A stretch of DNA of 40,357 nt, taken from JAVVEW01 sp032251045 (GTDB lineage Bacteria > Pseudomonadota > Gammaproteobacteria > Methylococcales > Methylomonadaceae). Position numbers and translations under genes: made by a program. The stretch's first letter is position 1. Every line of letters starts with the position of its first letter. Below, piece after piece: positions 8,443 through 16,607 of this stretch. The notes under the pieces were generated by a model. The model was not told where the DNA came from, did no database searches, and saw nothing but the letters and a program-made list of their open reading frames with translations. The DNA lies in NCBI GenBank assembly GCA_032251045.1, contig JAVVEW010000020.1:1-40357 (forward strand), read 5' to 3'.

Positions 8443-9663
8443 ATGGCAAAAGGGGCAGAATCCATAGACTTTGTCTGGATCGGCAAAGATAAGAATGGTG
8501 GTAAGATCAACGGAGAAATCGCGGCCTTGTCAGAAATGGTAGCGCGTACCGAATTGCGTAAACAGGGGATTCGGGTCGTCAGTATCAAGAAAAAGCCCAA
8601 GCCGCTTTTTTCCGCGGGAGAAAAAAAAATTACCTCGGCGGATATTGCCATTTTCAGCCGGCAGTTATCTACCATGCTGCAAGCCGGTGTGCCATTGGTG
8701 CAATCGTTTGATATCGTCGGTAAAGGCCATGACAACCCGAGCATGCAGAAAATGCTGCTGGCCATCAAGGCCGACATCGAAGGCGGGGACACCTTAGCCG
8801 AAGCACTGGCCAGGCGGCCTATTTATTTTGATGAGCTGTACGTTAACCTGGTCGAGGCTGGCGAGCATGCAGGGGTTTTGGAAACCTTGCTCGATAAAAT
8901 CGCCACCTATAAGGAAAAAACCGAATCCTTAAAGAAAAAAATCAAAAAAGCGCTGACCTATCCCATTGCGGTTGTCGTGGTCGCTGTGGTGGTGACGGCG
9001 ATCTTATTGCTGTTTGTGGTGCCGGTCTTTGAAGAGTTATTTCAAAGTTTTGGTGCTGATTTGCCGGGCTTCACCAAAATGGTGATCAATTTATCCCGAT
9101 GGCTACAGGAGACCTGGTATTTGATTCTTGCGGCATTGATAGCGGTCGGTTATGTGTTTAGCTATTTCAAGAAACGTTCGCGGCCGTTCAATCATGCCCT
9201 GGATCGTTTGCTTCTGAAAGTGCCGGTAGTGGGATTGATTCTGGAAAAGTCTGCCATTGCTCGTTTTGCGCGAACCTTGTCAACCATGTCGGCGGCCGGG
9301 GTGCCGTTGGTCGAGGCGCTGACATCGGTGGCTGGGGCCACCGGTAACATCATTTATGCCGATGCCGTATTGATTATTCGCGATGATGTTGCCAGCGGAC
9401 AGCGTTTGCAGTTGGCAATGCAGCAAACGCATCTGTTTCCACATATGGTGGAGCAGATGGTTGCGATTGGCGAGGAATCAGGCTCTATGGATGCGATGTT
9501 GGCAAAAGTGGCGGATTTTTTTGAAGAAGAGGTGGATAACCTGGTCGATAATTTAAGCAGCCTGATGGAGCCGTTCATTATGGCTGTGTTAGGGGTGTTG
9601 ATTGGGGGGTTGATTGTGGCCATGTATTTGCCTATTTTCAAATTGGGGGCGGCGGTCGGATGA
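8443..9663 (+). CDS. pilC: type IV pilus inner-membrane platform protein
   Basis: A 406-residue GspF/PilC-family protein with the usual two homologous helical halves. The first (starting IFSRQLSTMLQAGVPLVQSF) is followed by a hydrophobic segment near residues 170-195. The second (FARTLSTMSAAGVPLVEAL) is followed by a C-terminal membrane segment (FIMAVLGVLIGGLIVAMYLPIF). A further hydrophobic segment lies near 220-240. It anchors PilB at the inner membrane and takes part in pilus assembly. It begins 3 bases after pilB and overlaps pilD by 4 bases, consistent with coupled translation. Length and motifs are standard. Confidence 0.96.
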   Translation: MAKGAESIDFVWIGKDKNGGKINGEIAALSEMVARTELRKQGIRVVSIKKKPKPLFSAGEKKITSADIAIFSRQLSTMLQAGVPLVQSFDIVGKGHDNPSMQKMLLAIKADIEGGDTLAEALARRPIYFDELYVNLVEAGEHAGVLETLLDKIATYKEKTESLKKKIKKALTYPIAVVVVAVVVTAILLLFVVPVFEELFQSFGADLPGFTKMVINLSRWLQETWYLILAALIAVGYVFSYFKKRSRPFNHALDRLLLKVPVVGLILEKSAIARFARTLSTMSAAGVPLVEALTSVAGATGNIIYADAVLIIRDDVASGQRLQLAMQQTHLFPHMVEQMVAIGEESGSMDAMLAKVADFFEEEVDNLVDNLSSLMEPFIMAVLGVLIGGLIVAMYLPIFKLGAAVG

Positions 9664-10529
9664 TACTGACGCAGATGCAGTCTGTGCCTATGCCGGTTTG
9701 GTTGGTATTGGCGGCTGGTGTGGGGTTAATGGTAGGCAGCTTCCTGAATGTGGTTATCTATCGTTTGCCGGTGATGCTTAAAAAACAATGGCGTCGTGAA
9801 TGCCGGGCGTTTTTGGCTTTGCCTGAAGACAGTGGGGACGTTGCGCCGTTTAACTTGGCCTGGCCTGCTTCGCATTGTCCAAAATGCCAGGCGCCGGTGC
9901 GACCTTGGCAAAATATCCCGCTGTTAAGCTTTATCCTGCTCAAAGGCCGCTGTCATCATTGTCAAGCGGGAATCGGCTTGCGTTATCCGCTGGTCGAGGC
10001 CCTAACGGGCCTGTTAAGCGTTGCTGTGGTGGGTTATTTTGGCTTGACCACGGCTGCCCTGGCGGGGTTGATTTTGACCTGGGGGCTGGTGGCGTTGAGT
10101 GGTATCGATATTGATCATCAGTTGCTGCCTGATAATCTGACCCTGCCGCTGCTGTGGCTGGGGTTGTTACTAAATGACTTCAATGTTTTTACCGACCTTG
10201 AAAGTGCGGTGATGGGCGCTATGGCTGGTTACTTGGTGCTATGGAGTGTTTATCAGTTGTTCAAACTGCTGACCGGTAAGGAAGGTATGGGGTATGGTGA
10301 TTTCAAATTGCTGGCCGTGTTGGGTGCCTGGCTGGGTTGGCAATATTTGCCCATGATTATTTTGTTGTCATCCTTGCTTGGCGCGGTGGTGGGCGTGACC
10401 TTGATTGCGCTCAAACGCCAGGATAAAAGTGTTCCAATTCCTTTTGGTCCTTATCTGGCAGGTGCCGGCTGGCTGGCCATGATCTGGGGCGAGGATTGGA
10501 ATGCGGCTTATCTGCAGTTAATGCTGTAA
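9660..10529 (+). CDS. pilD: prepilin peptidase / N-methyltransferase
   Basis: A 289-residue inner-membrane aspartic peptidase of the A24 family. It cleaves the class III leader of prepilins and N-methylates the new N-terminal residue. The cytoplasmic zinc-binding loop carries C73, C76, C98 and C101 (CPKC and CHHC). The catalytic aspartates by family comparison are D150 (in GIDIDHQLLPD) and D214 in the GxGD motif GYGDFK. Several hydrophobic stretches span the membrane, including the final FGPYLAGAGWLAMIW. The ATGA overlap with pilC and the direct stop-start junction with coaE place it mid-operon. It probably serves all type IV pilin-like substrates of the cell. Confidence 0.96.
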   Translation: MILTQMQSVPMPVWLVLAAGVGLMVGSFLNVVIYRLPVMLKKQWRRECRAFLALPEDSGDVAPFNLAWPASHCPKCQAPVRPWQNIPLLSFILLKGRCHHCQAGIGLRYPLVEALTGLLSVAVVGYFGLTTAALAGLILTWGLVALSGIDIDHQLLPDNLTLPLLWLGLLLNDFNVFTDLESAVMGAMAGYLVLWSVYQLFKLLTGKEGMGYGDFKLLAVLGAWLGWQYLPMIILLSSLLGAVVGVTLIALKRQDKSVPIPFGPYLAGAGWLAMIWGEDWNAAYLQLML

Positions 10530-11135
10530 ATGCTGAAAATCGGACTGACCGGCGGTATCGCCTGTGGCAAAAGTACGGTCAGTGATTTATTTGCCAGTCT
10601 CGGGGTGCCGGTTGTGGATGCCGATGTGCTGGCCCGGCAAGTGGTCGCACCAGGCCAGCCGGTATTGCAGACCATGGCCAGGCAGTTAGGTGAGGATGTG
10701 ATCAATGACCGGGGCGAGCTGGATCGCGCGCGATTGAAACGCCTGATTTTTGCCGATGTGGAGAAAAAAAGATGTCTGGAGGCATTATTGCATCCTTTGA
10801 TTTATCAGGCCATTGACCGGCAATTAGCGTTGTTGACCGCGTCTTATGCTATGGTTGCGGTGCCGCTACTGGTTGAAACCCAGGCCATGGAAAAATTTCA
10901 CAGGATATTGGTGGTCAGTTGCTCGCTGGCCGAGCAGCGACGCCGTTTGCGTGAGCGTGATGGTCTGGATGGGGCGATGATGGACGCTGTGATTGCCAGC
11001 CAGGTCAGTGATGCACAGCGCAGAGCTGTTGCCGATGATGTGATTGACAATGAGCAAAGTCTCGACCTGCTTGCAGACGAGGTTAAAAAGCTGCACAATT
11101 TTTATTCAACGCTAGCCGCCCGTGAGTTTTTGTGA
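10530..11135 (+). CDS. coaE: dephospho-CoA kinase
   Basis: A 201-residue P-loop kinase catalysing the last step of coenzyme A synthesis, ATP-dependent phosphorylation of the ribose 3'-hydroxyl of dephospho-CoA. The P-loop GGIACGKST is at residues 8-16. The family motif VVDADVLARQVV follows at about residues 28-39, and VPLLVE is in the expected place. The start codon follows the pilD stop with no gap (TAA then ATG). Its place after pilD and before zapD and yacG is a conserved gammaproteobacterial arrangement. Length is normal. Confidence 0.96.
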   Translation: MLKIGLTGGIACGKSTVSDLFASLGVPVVDADVLARQVVAPGQPVLQTMARQLGEDVINDRGELDRARLKRLIFADVEKKRCLEALLHPLIYQAIDRQLALLTASYAMVAVPLLVETQAMEKFHRILVVSCSLAEQRRRLRERDGLDGAMMDAVIASQVSDAQRRAVADDVIDNEQSLDLLADEVKKLHNFYSTLAAREFL

Positions 11136-11902
11136 CTGACACAATTCGCTACGAATTCCCCCTTAACGAACGCATCCGTATTTTCTGTCGTCTGGAGCTG
11201 TTGTTTGAGCAACTGGCTTATTTCAGCGCCGATGACAGTGTTTTTTCGCGCCGTGCCGCAGTGACTGCGCTGCTGGATATTTTGACCATCTTCAGCCGTA
11301 ATGATCTGAAATCTGAGGTGCTTAAAGAGCTGGAGAGGCAGATCGCTATTTTTAATCAATGGCTGAATGCCGAAGGTGTTGATGGCGATAAAGTCAGCGC
11401 GTATCTCGCTCAGCTCAAGGCGCTGAGTCAGCGTTTATATAGCAGTAATGGCAAAATTGGCCTGAAAGTGATGGCTAATGATTTGTTTCAAAGTGTTTCG
11501 CAAAGAAGCGCCATTCCTGGCGGTACCTGTTCGTTTGACTTACCGGCCTACCATTTCTGGCTGGAGCAGCCCAGTCAGATGCAACAGCAGGCGCTGGATC
11601 AATGGCTGTCCCCGTTTGCGGATATTCGTGAGGGTATTGCGTTGGCGCTCAGTTTTATTCGTCAAAGCGGTGTGTTACAAGACTATGTTGCCGAAGCCGG
11701 TTTTATGCAAATGGGTCTGGATCGCAGTCAGCCAATCCAGATGATTCAGGTTTGTTTGGCGCAGTCAATGGATTGCTATGCGGAAATCAGTGGCGGTAAA
11801 CATCGTTTTACGGTGCGTTTCATGCGTCCGGGGCGCGATGGCAGTCGGGCCGCGCAAGCCGAGCAAAATATTCCCTTCAAGTTGAGTTTTTGTCAATTCT
11901 GA
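11132..11902 (+). CDS. zapD: cell division protein ZapD (DUF1342 family)
   Basis: A 256-residue soluble protein beginning TDTIRYEFPLNERIRIFCRLE, the characteristic ZapD opening. ZapD binds the C-terminal tail of FtsZ and bundles or cross-links FtsZ filaments at the division ring. The protein is predicted mostly helical in the first half, with a C-terminal beta-rich part (YAEISGGKHRFTVRFM). It starts with GTG in a GTGA overlap with the coaE stop, and its own stop overlaps the yacG start (TGATG). The coaE-zapD-yacG order supports the call. Confidence 0.95.
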   Translation: MTDTIRYEFPLNERIRIFCRLELLFEQLAYFSADDSVFSRRAAVTALLDILTIFSRNDLKSEVLKELERQIAIFNQWLNAEGVDGDKVSAYLAQLKALSQRLYSSNGKIGLKVMANDLFQSVSQRSAIPGGTCSFDLPAYHFWLEQPSQMQQQALDQWLSPFADIREGIALALSFIRQSGVLQDYVAEAGFMQMGLDRSQPIQMIQVCLAQSMDCYAEISGGKHRFTVRFMRPGRDGSRAAQAEQNIPFKLSFCQF

Positions 11903-12102
11903 TGCACGTTAAGTGTCCGCAATGCGCCAAGCCGGTTTTATGGGCGCCGACCAGTCAGTATCGCCCTTTTTGTAGTGAGCGTTGCCAAATGCTGGATCTG
12001 GGCGCTTGGGCTGCGGAAAGTCATCGCATTCCCGGTGAATCGTTGCAAGACATCTGGCCGGGCGATGAAGGTGATGATGAGGTGTTTAACGTTGAATCCT
12101 GA
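11902..12102 (+). CDS. yacG: DNA gyrase inhibitor YacG, small zinc protein
   Basis: A 66-residue protein with four zinc-binding cysteines (C5, C8, C24, C28; CPQC...CSERC). A conserved LDLGAW segment and an acidic C-terminal tail follow. Family members bind the GyrB C-terminal region and inhibit DNA binding by gyrase. The ATG at 11902 overlaps the last base of zapD and is preferred over an upstream in-frame TTG at 11890, which would add four residues inside zapD. Its last 17 bases overlap, tail to tail, with the DUF389 gene on the other strand. Confidence 0.95.
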   Translation: MHVKCPQCAKPVLWAPTSQYRPFCSERCQMLDLGAWAAESHRIPGESLQDIWPGDEGDDEVFNVES

Positions 12103-14008
12103 ACACCAGCGATAATTCAACCGGGCGTTGCAGGGTTTGCCGAAGCTGCTCATGAATGACTTCCAGAGCCTGGTTGTCAGGTAAGGTTGCGCCGACCACA
12201 TCGGCATGTATGGTCAGCACATCGGCTTGTTGGTTGAGATGCACATTGGTCAGATTCCAGTGCTGCTCCTGAACGGTAAAGCGGGTATTCAGAATGTGTG
12301 CTTGCAGGCGTTCTGCTTGAATCATACGCTCAAAGGAGAAGCTGAGTGGCGCGGCAATCAATGCCGCCAGTAACAGTGACACGCTCATGCCTTTGGCGGC
12401 GCGGGCAAACGGCGCAAAGCCCAGTATCAGGAAAGTGATTAACGCTGCCAAGACAATACCAACCAGGTTGGTGAAGAACAACAATAAAGCATTGCTGAAA
12501 ATGCTGTAAGCCTGCCAGCCAAGCCCGATACCCGATACACATAAAGGTGGCACCAGCGCCACCGCGATGGCAACGCCAGGCAAACTGCGGGCGATATGGG
12601 TTTTGGCATGAGCATAGGCACCGGCGATGCCGGATACAATGGCCACGCCCAGGTCAAGTAGGGTTGGGTGGGTGCGGGCCAGGATTTCCACCGTGGTTTT
12701 TTCGTAGGGTAGCAAGCCTGCCATCAGCGCGGATACTGACAAGGTCAGGCCCATGCCCAAGGTCAGGGTGGTTAACGCATCCCGCGTTAACTGGCCATCG
12801 GAGCGTAACAAACCCATTGCGCATGAAATGATGGGCGACATCAAAGGGGCCAGCACCATAGCGCCAATCACCACCGAAGCACTGTCCAGAAACAATCCCA
12901 GCGATGCCAGTACCGTGCTCAGGATCATGAGCAACACATACGAACCGGAAAATTGTGCGTTGTCACGCAAGCTGATCAGTAAGTCTTTAAAGTCTTCTTC
13001 CAGCGCATGGGGAAAGAACGGCAGGGCTTGGGTCAAATATTTCAGCCGGGTTTCATTTTGCGGCAGATTGTCAATCATCAGTTGTTCTTTTTCCGGAATT
13101 TGCAGCTCACCGCTCTGATAACGTTCACCAACATTGATGGCCAGCGCTTCGCGTGTTAATACCAGGCTGAGTTCTTTGGCGCTGAATGGTGCGCCATCCA
13201 GATTGCACAACAGCGGGGCATTGCTGCTGATGGTGAGTTGATTGGTTTTGATCGCGCCAAAACCTTGCAATTTCCGGCGGCTCGCGCCAGGCCATACCGG
13301 CTTGAACAGCAGACTGAGATAGCGCGTGATGGATGAGGGCGCAACTAACAGCGCGGTGATTTGGCGGTCATTAAAATGCGCTTGTAGTTCACTGTCGGTG
13401 AGAAAAATAGGGGTGTCCGCATTTTCGATAATGGCAATGCCGGTGGCGGCGGTTTTGATGATTTTGCCTTTGGCTGTGGTGAGTGTAATCGGCTTGGGGC
13501 GTTGGGCGAATAAACGGCGAGTGCTATGGAGAAAATCACTCAGACGCCGCCCGAATGCGTTTTGTCTTTGCGTTAAATCCCGGTTATGGAAAAACGGAAA
13601 TTCGCCAATGATGAGGCTGCCTAGCACGAGCTGGCCATTGCAACGCAAAACATCCAGACGTTGCTCGGGTAGTCGTAGGGCCAGTTCCAGGCTTTGGTTA
13701 AAGTTCCTGGGGATTTCATAGTGTCTGAAAATGTGCGGCTGCCGAAAGCCTGGGGTGCGTAATAGACCGATGGACAGTTGCAGAGTCAGCGCCAATTCGA
13801 TCAGTTCGCGCAGTGCGGTGGTGTCGACATAGCAAAGAATGTGTTGAGTATCGCGCGTGTATTGTTCCGGGTTTTTCAGAAACAGACTGGCGGCAACCGG
13901 AATAATCTGGCAATGCGTTTCTTTAAGTGCGGGGTTGCTAACCAGATTGGCGAGCTTGTGGTACAAGTCGTCAGAGTAAATCAGCAGTGCCTTTGGGGCA
14001 TAGGTCAT
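12086..14008 (-). CDS. DUF389 family membrane protein with an N-terminal lipid-kinase-like domain
   Basis: A 640-residue protein with two parts. Residues from about 350 on form the multi-pass DUF389 domain (TIGR00341-type), with LASLGLFLDSASVVIGAMVL and LAPLMSPIISCAMGL as its hallmark. The first 300 or so residues are soluble. Around 250-296 they read like the accessory domain of diacylglycerol-kinase-like enzymes (LCNLDGAPFSAKELSLVL), but I do not see a clear GGDGT nucleotide motif, so kinase activity is doubtful. The transport or enzymatic role of DUF389 is not established. The gene lies 20 bases downstream of the MerR/B12 regulator on the same strand, so it is probably in the same transcript. 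No strong ribosome-binding site precedes its ATG. Confidence 0.85.
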   Translation of the reverse strand: MTYAPKALLIYSDDLYHKLANLVSNPALKETHCQIIPVAASLFLKNPEQYTRDTQHILCYVDTTALRELIELALTLQLSIGLLRTPGFRQPHIFRHYEIPRNFNQSLELALRLPEQRLDVLRCNGQLVLGSLIIGEFPFFHNRDLTQRQNAFGRRLSDFLHSTRRLFAQRPKPITLTTAKGKIIKTAATGIAIIENADTPIFLTDSELQAHFNDRQITALLVAPSSITRYLSLLFKPVWPGASRRKLQGFGAIKTNQLTISSNAPLLCNLDGAPFSAKELSLVLTREALAINVGERYQSGELQIPEKEQLMIDNLPQNETRLKYLTQALPFFPHALEEDFKDLLISLRDNAQFSGSYVLLMILSTVLASLGLFLDSASVVIGAMVLAPLMSPIISCAMGLLRSDGQLTRDALTTLTLGMGLTLSVSALMAGLLPYEKTTVEILARTHPTLLDLGVAIVSGIAGAYAHAKTHIARSLPGVAIAVALVPPLCVSGIGLGWQAYSIFSNALLLFFTNLVGIVLAALITFLILGFAPFARAAKGMSVSLLLAALIAAPLSFSFERMIQAERLQAHILNTRFTVQEQHWNLTNVHLNQQADVLTIHADVVGATLPDNQALEVIHEQLRQTLQRPVELSLVFRIQR

Positions 14009-14028
14009 GGTGAGAACTTTTTAATAAC

Positions 14029-14943
14029 CTAGTAGTCTGATAAGGTATTGGCCGAGGTATGCGGGCGTGCTTGCAGCTTGAGATCGAAATCATCCAGGCT
14101 GGTGATCAGTTGCCAGCGCCCGGGAAGCGCGTCTTGTTGCGCGAGCATTGTACTGGCGTGGCCACCAATCCACAACTCAACCGGTTGTGGCACGGTATCG
14201 GCCAGCATGGCCAAAGCATCGAGCAGTGGCGTGTTGGCATCGCTGTTGACCGCACTGAGCACAATGTGACTGGGTTTCAGCCAGCGAGTGGCCTCGATCA
14301 GTTCTTCGGCGGGTAAGTCCGGGCCGACATACTGGCAAGTCAAGCCATGATCAGCTGCAATCAGGCAGGTCAGCAAAATACCGAATTCATGCTGTTCGCC
14401 CGTTAAGGTCGCAAACAGCATGCGCCGTGGCTCCCCGGGATGGGGGGATAAGTTATTGACCATGCTTAACACAATGCGTTTAACGCAAGCCGAGAAGATA
14501 TGCTCCTGAGTAATGGTTAAACGTTTTTGGTGCCAGAGATCCCCAATCCTCACCAAAAGCGGTAACAAAATATCGCGTGCATAGGCTTTAGCTGGCATGG
14601 CGATCATGGCGCGTTTCAGCAGGTGTTCGCAGTGACGTGTTTGATAATGTTGCAGCGCTTCGAGAATTTGTTGTAACAGTGGCTCGAAATCAGTGCCCGG
14701 ATGGGCTTTTTGTTCCAGCAGCGATTCAAGCTGGTGGTATGAAAGGTGGGCAAGCTTGCTGATCGCGTGGCCTTGTCGTGTGGCATGAGCCAGCAAGCCT
14801 AAACGTTTGACATCTTCAGGATGGTAAGCGCGGTGGCCATTGGCGTCACGTACGGGCTGAATCAGGCCATAGCGTTTTTCCCAGGCGCGTAAGGTTTCGG
14901 GTTTGATACCCGTTAGTAGGGTCACGGCTTTCATTGACAACAT
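14029..14943 (-). CDS. MerR-family regulator with cobalamin-binding domain, candidate CarH/LitR-type light sensor
   Basis: A 304-residue protein. Residues 4-70 are a MerR winged-helix DNA-binding domain (TGIKPETLRAWEKRYGL, then GHRAYHPEDVKRLGLL). Residues about 85-165 match the helical B12 cap domain, and 174-290 a B12-binding Rossmann domain. W137, nine residues, then E147-H148 reproduces the W-x9-EH signature of the CarH photoreceptors. H185, in GEQHEFG, sits where the lower axial cobalt ligand is expected. By knowledge of CarH/LitR, such proteins bind adenosylcobalamin in the dark, form DNA-bound tetramers and release DNA on illumination. That behaviour is inferred here. It is divergent from the sigma factor gene and leads a probable two-gene unit with the DUF389 gene. 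An alternative start is the ATG nine bases downstream. Confidence 0.88.
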   Translation of the reverse strand: MLSMKAVTLLTGIKPETLRAWEKRYGLIQPVRDANGHRAYHPEDVKRLGLLAHATRQGHAISKLAHLSYHQLESLLEQKAHPGTDFEPLLQQILEALQHYQTRHCEHLLKRAMIAMPAKAYARDILLPLLVRIGDLWHQKRLTITQEHIFSACVKRIVLSMVNNLSPHPGEPRRMLFATLTGEQHEFGILLTCLIAADHGLTCQYVGPDLPAEELIEATRWLKPSHIVLSAVNSDANTPLLDALAMLADTVPQPVELWIGGHASTMLAQQDALPGRWQLITSLDDFDLKLQARPHTSANTLSDY

Positions 14944-15125
14944 TGTTGTACAGTCTTTGTATAGGTAAAAATATTGACAGGAATTATACAGACGAGTAAT
15001 TTAATCACCAAGTTCTATGTCGTGCTCTGTGTTGGTTAAATAGCCTCCGGGCGGCGATAGCCCCGATGCGTGGAGCTGGCCGGGAACTTTACTCACATCA
15101 ATAACAAAATATATGGTGCTCGCCA
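14944..15125. promoter_or_regulatory. divergent regulatory spacer with three similar half-sites and a plus-strand promoter
   Basis: Half-sites TTGTACA (14946-14952), TTGTATA (14957-14963) and, in the opposite sense, TTATACA (14984-14990) lie within 45 bases of the regulator start. Half-sites of the TGTACA/TATACA type are known for CarH/LitR-family operators. A plausible plus-strand promoter is TTGACA (14974-14979), 17 bases, TAATTT (14997-15002), with the third half-site inside its spacer. Binding there could repress the sigma gene and the regulator gene together. The promoter would leave a leader of about 115 bases before the sigma factor. Confidence 0.5.
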
Positions 15126-16430
15126 ATGTCTGAACTTCACACCCCAACCGCCGAGTGGCTAAATACATTGCCTGAGTGGGAAAACCAGGATTACACCGAC
15201 GAGGGTTTGGCCCTGCGTCTGCATACCCAGGCTAAAGTAGGTCGGCAAAGTGGTTCTCAGGTGCTGACCGCGGAACAACTGACACGTCATGCCCGGCGCA
15301 TGAATCGTGCTCGGGAGCGGTTGTTACATTTGCTGATTGGAACAGATGCTGCCTTGCCGATATTCGCAACGGTTTTTTTGCAGCATTACCGGGCCGGCTT
15401 CGATGTATCGGATATGGTCAGCAAAAATCACTCCGATGCTGGTGATGATGAACTCGCCAGCCAGGAAACGGCCAAGCAGCTAGAGGCGCGTTTGGTGCGC
15501 TTGTGCCAAGCCTTGCTCAGTGAGCTGAATACGCCTGAGGCGCGTGAGTCCTGTCGTGCGGCGTTGCTTGAGGTGCATTTTCTGCCCAACTTTCTAAGGC
15601 ATGTAGCGTTAGCGTGCTTGCATCAGCTCAAGGTCGCCGGCGTGTTGGCGGCGGAAGGTCATTTAGCTTTGGCGCTATCGGGCCAACTACGTATCATGTC
15701 ACAGTCCCGCCAGGCCATGGTATCAGGTAATCTGCGTCTGGTGACCTTTGTGGCGCGTCAGTATGCCAATCCTAACAGCTCGTTCGGCGACCTGGTTCAG
15801 GAAGGCACGGTAGGTCTGATCAAGTCGGTGGATCGCTATGACTGGCGTCGGGCGGTGCGTTTTTCGACCTATGCCATATACTGGATCAAGCAAACTATTT
15901 CCAGAGCCATGGTGCGCCAAGAGAAAATGGTGCGCTTGCCTTATAATATCGCGGCTAAGGCGGCGGCGGTGTTTGAAACCATGAACGACTGGCTGGTAAA
16001 AAACAATCGCTGGCCCAGTATCGATGAGCTTGTCCAGGTGTGCGGATTACCGGCTGAAGAAGTCAAAGCCATCGTTGAAAACTATCAGCCTACGGTGTCG
16101 TTGAACAGCGCGGTCAATGCCGATGAGGACGATCAGCCGGAAATGATTACCATGCTGGAGCAGAATCATTATCCGCAGCCGCTGACGGAATTGGCAAATG
16201 CGACTTTGCGCGATTTTCTAAGGCAAGCCGTCAATACCTTGCCGGCGCGGGAAGCAGAGATTATCAACAGTCGCTTTGGTCTGGATAATAACTACGAAAT
16301 GACCTTGCAGGATATTGCCGATCAAATGTCGCTGACCCGGGAGCGGGTACGCCAGATTCAAAATAGTGCCTTAGCCAAGTTAAAAGCGAATTTCAGTACC
16401 GAATTGGCGGATTTTCTGGAGCCTGGGTGA
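15126..16430 (+). CDS. RpoD-like alternative sigma factor (sigma-70 family)
   Basis: A 434-residue sigma factor that binds core RNA polymerase and directs promoter choice. Region 2 starts near residue 199 (GNLRLVTFVARQYANP) and continues through FGDLVQEGTVGLIKSVDRYD to the promoter-melting and -10 recognition part (FSTYAIYWIKQTISRAM). Region 3 lies around 275-330. Region 4 ends with LTRERVRQIQNSALAKL, the helix-turn-helix for -35 contacts. These regions resemble the RpoD/RpoS group, not ECF factors. The first 195 residues are an unusual helical extension without region 1.1. The gene is too divergent to be the housekeeping rpoD and is probably a paralogue. It is divergent from the CarH-like regulator, which suggests light- or B12-linked control. 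Confidence 0.88.
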   Translation: MSELHTPTAEWLNTLPEWENQDYTDEGLALRLHTQAKVGRQSGSQVLTAEQLTRHARRMNRARERLLHLLIGTDAALPIFATVFLQHYRAGFDVSDMVSKNHSDAGDDELASQETAKQLEARLVRLCQALLSELNTPEARESCRAALLEVHFLPNFLRHVALACLHQLKVAGVLAAEGHLALALSGQLRIMSQSRQAMVSGNLRLVTFVARQYANPNSSFGDLVQEGTVGLIKSVDRYDWRRAVRFSTYAIYWIKQTISRAMVRQEKMVRLPYNIAAKAAAVFETMNDWLVKNNRWPSIDELVQVCGLPAEEVKAIVENYQPTVSLNSAVNADEDDQPEMITMLEQNHYPQPLTELANATLRDFLRQAVNTLPAREAEIINSRFGLDNNYEMTLQDIADQMSLTRERVRQIQNSALAKLKANFSTELADFLEPG

Positions 16431-16478
16431 GTTTTTTCATTCGCCTTTCTTTTATTCGTTGCTAAATTGAAGTGACGC

Positions 16479-16507
16479 AACAGCCGGGGTTAATCCTGCC
16501 GGCTGTT
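16479..16507. repeat. strong hairpin between the sigma factor gene and ftsH
   Basis: AACAGCCGG and CCGGCTGTT form perfect 9-bp arms around an 11-base loop. No run of T follows on either strand, so it is not a classical intrinsic terminator. It may still end or attenuate transcription, or stabilise the upstream mRNA 3' end. Confidence 0.45.
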
Positions 16508-16566
16508 GGTGCATAACAAAAATGGTCAGCTGTCATGACGTGCCAGCTTACAGCCGCATCGGCATT

Positions 16567-16585
16567 CTGGGCCAGTATGGCCCAG
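16567..16585 (+). promoter_or_regulatory. leader hairpin just upstream of the ftsH ribosome-binding site
   Basis: CTGGGCC-AGTAT-GGCCCAG, perfect 7-bp arms, ends 10 bases before the AAGGAG site (16596-16601) of ftsH. It could modulate translation of ftsH or be a palindromic operator. Basis: direct reading. Confidence 0.35.
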
Positions 16586-16607
16586 GGGGCCTCTCAAGGA
16601 GTCAACT

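Noticed and set aside
14944..14999. A minus-strand -35/-10 promoter for the CarH-like gene
   Set aside because: TATACA on the minus strand could be a -10, but no acceptable -35 lies at 16-20 bases, so the exact promoter was not called.
16479..16507. Intrinsic terminator after the sigma factor gene
   Set aside because: The stem is strong but no T-run follows on either strand, so it is listed only as a hairpin. The same reasoning applies to 35125-35145 and 20462-20484.
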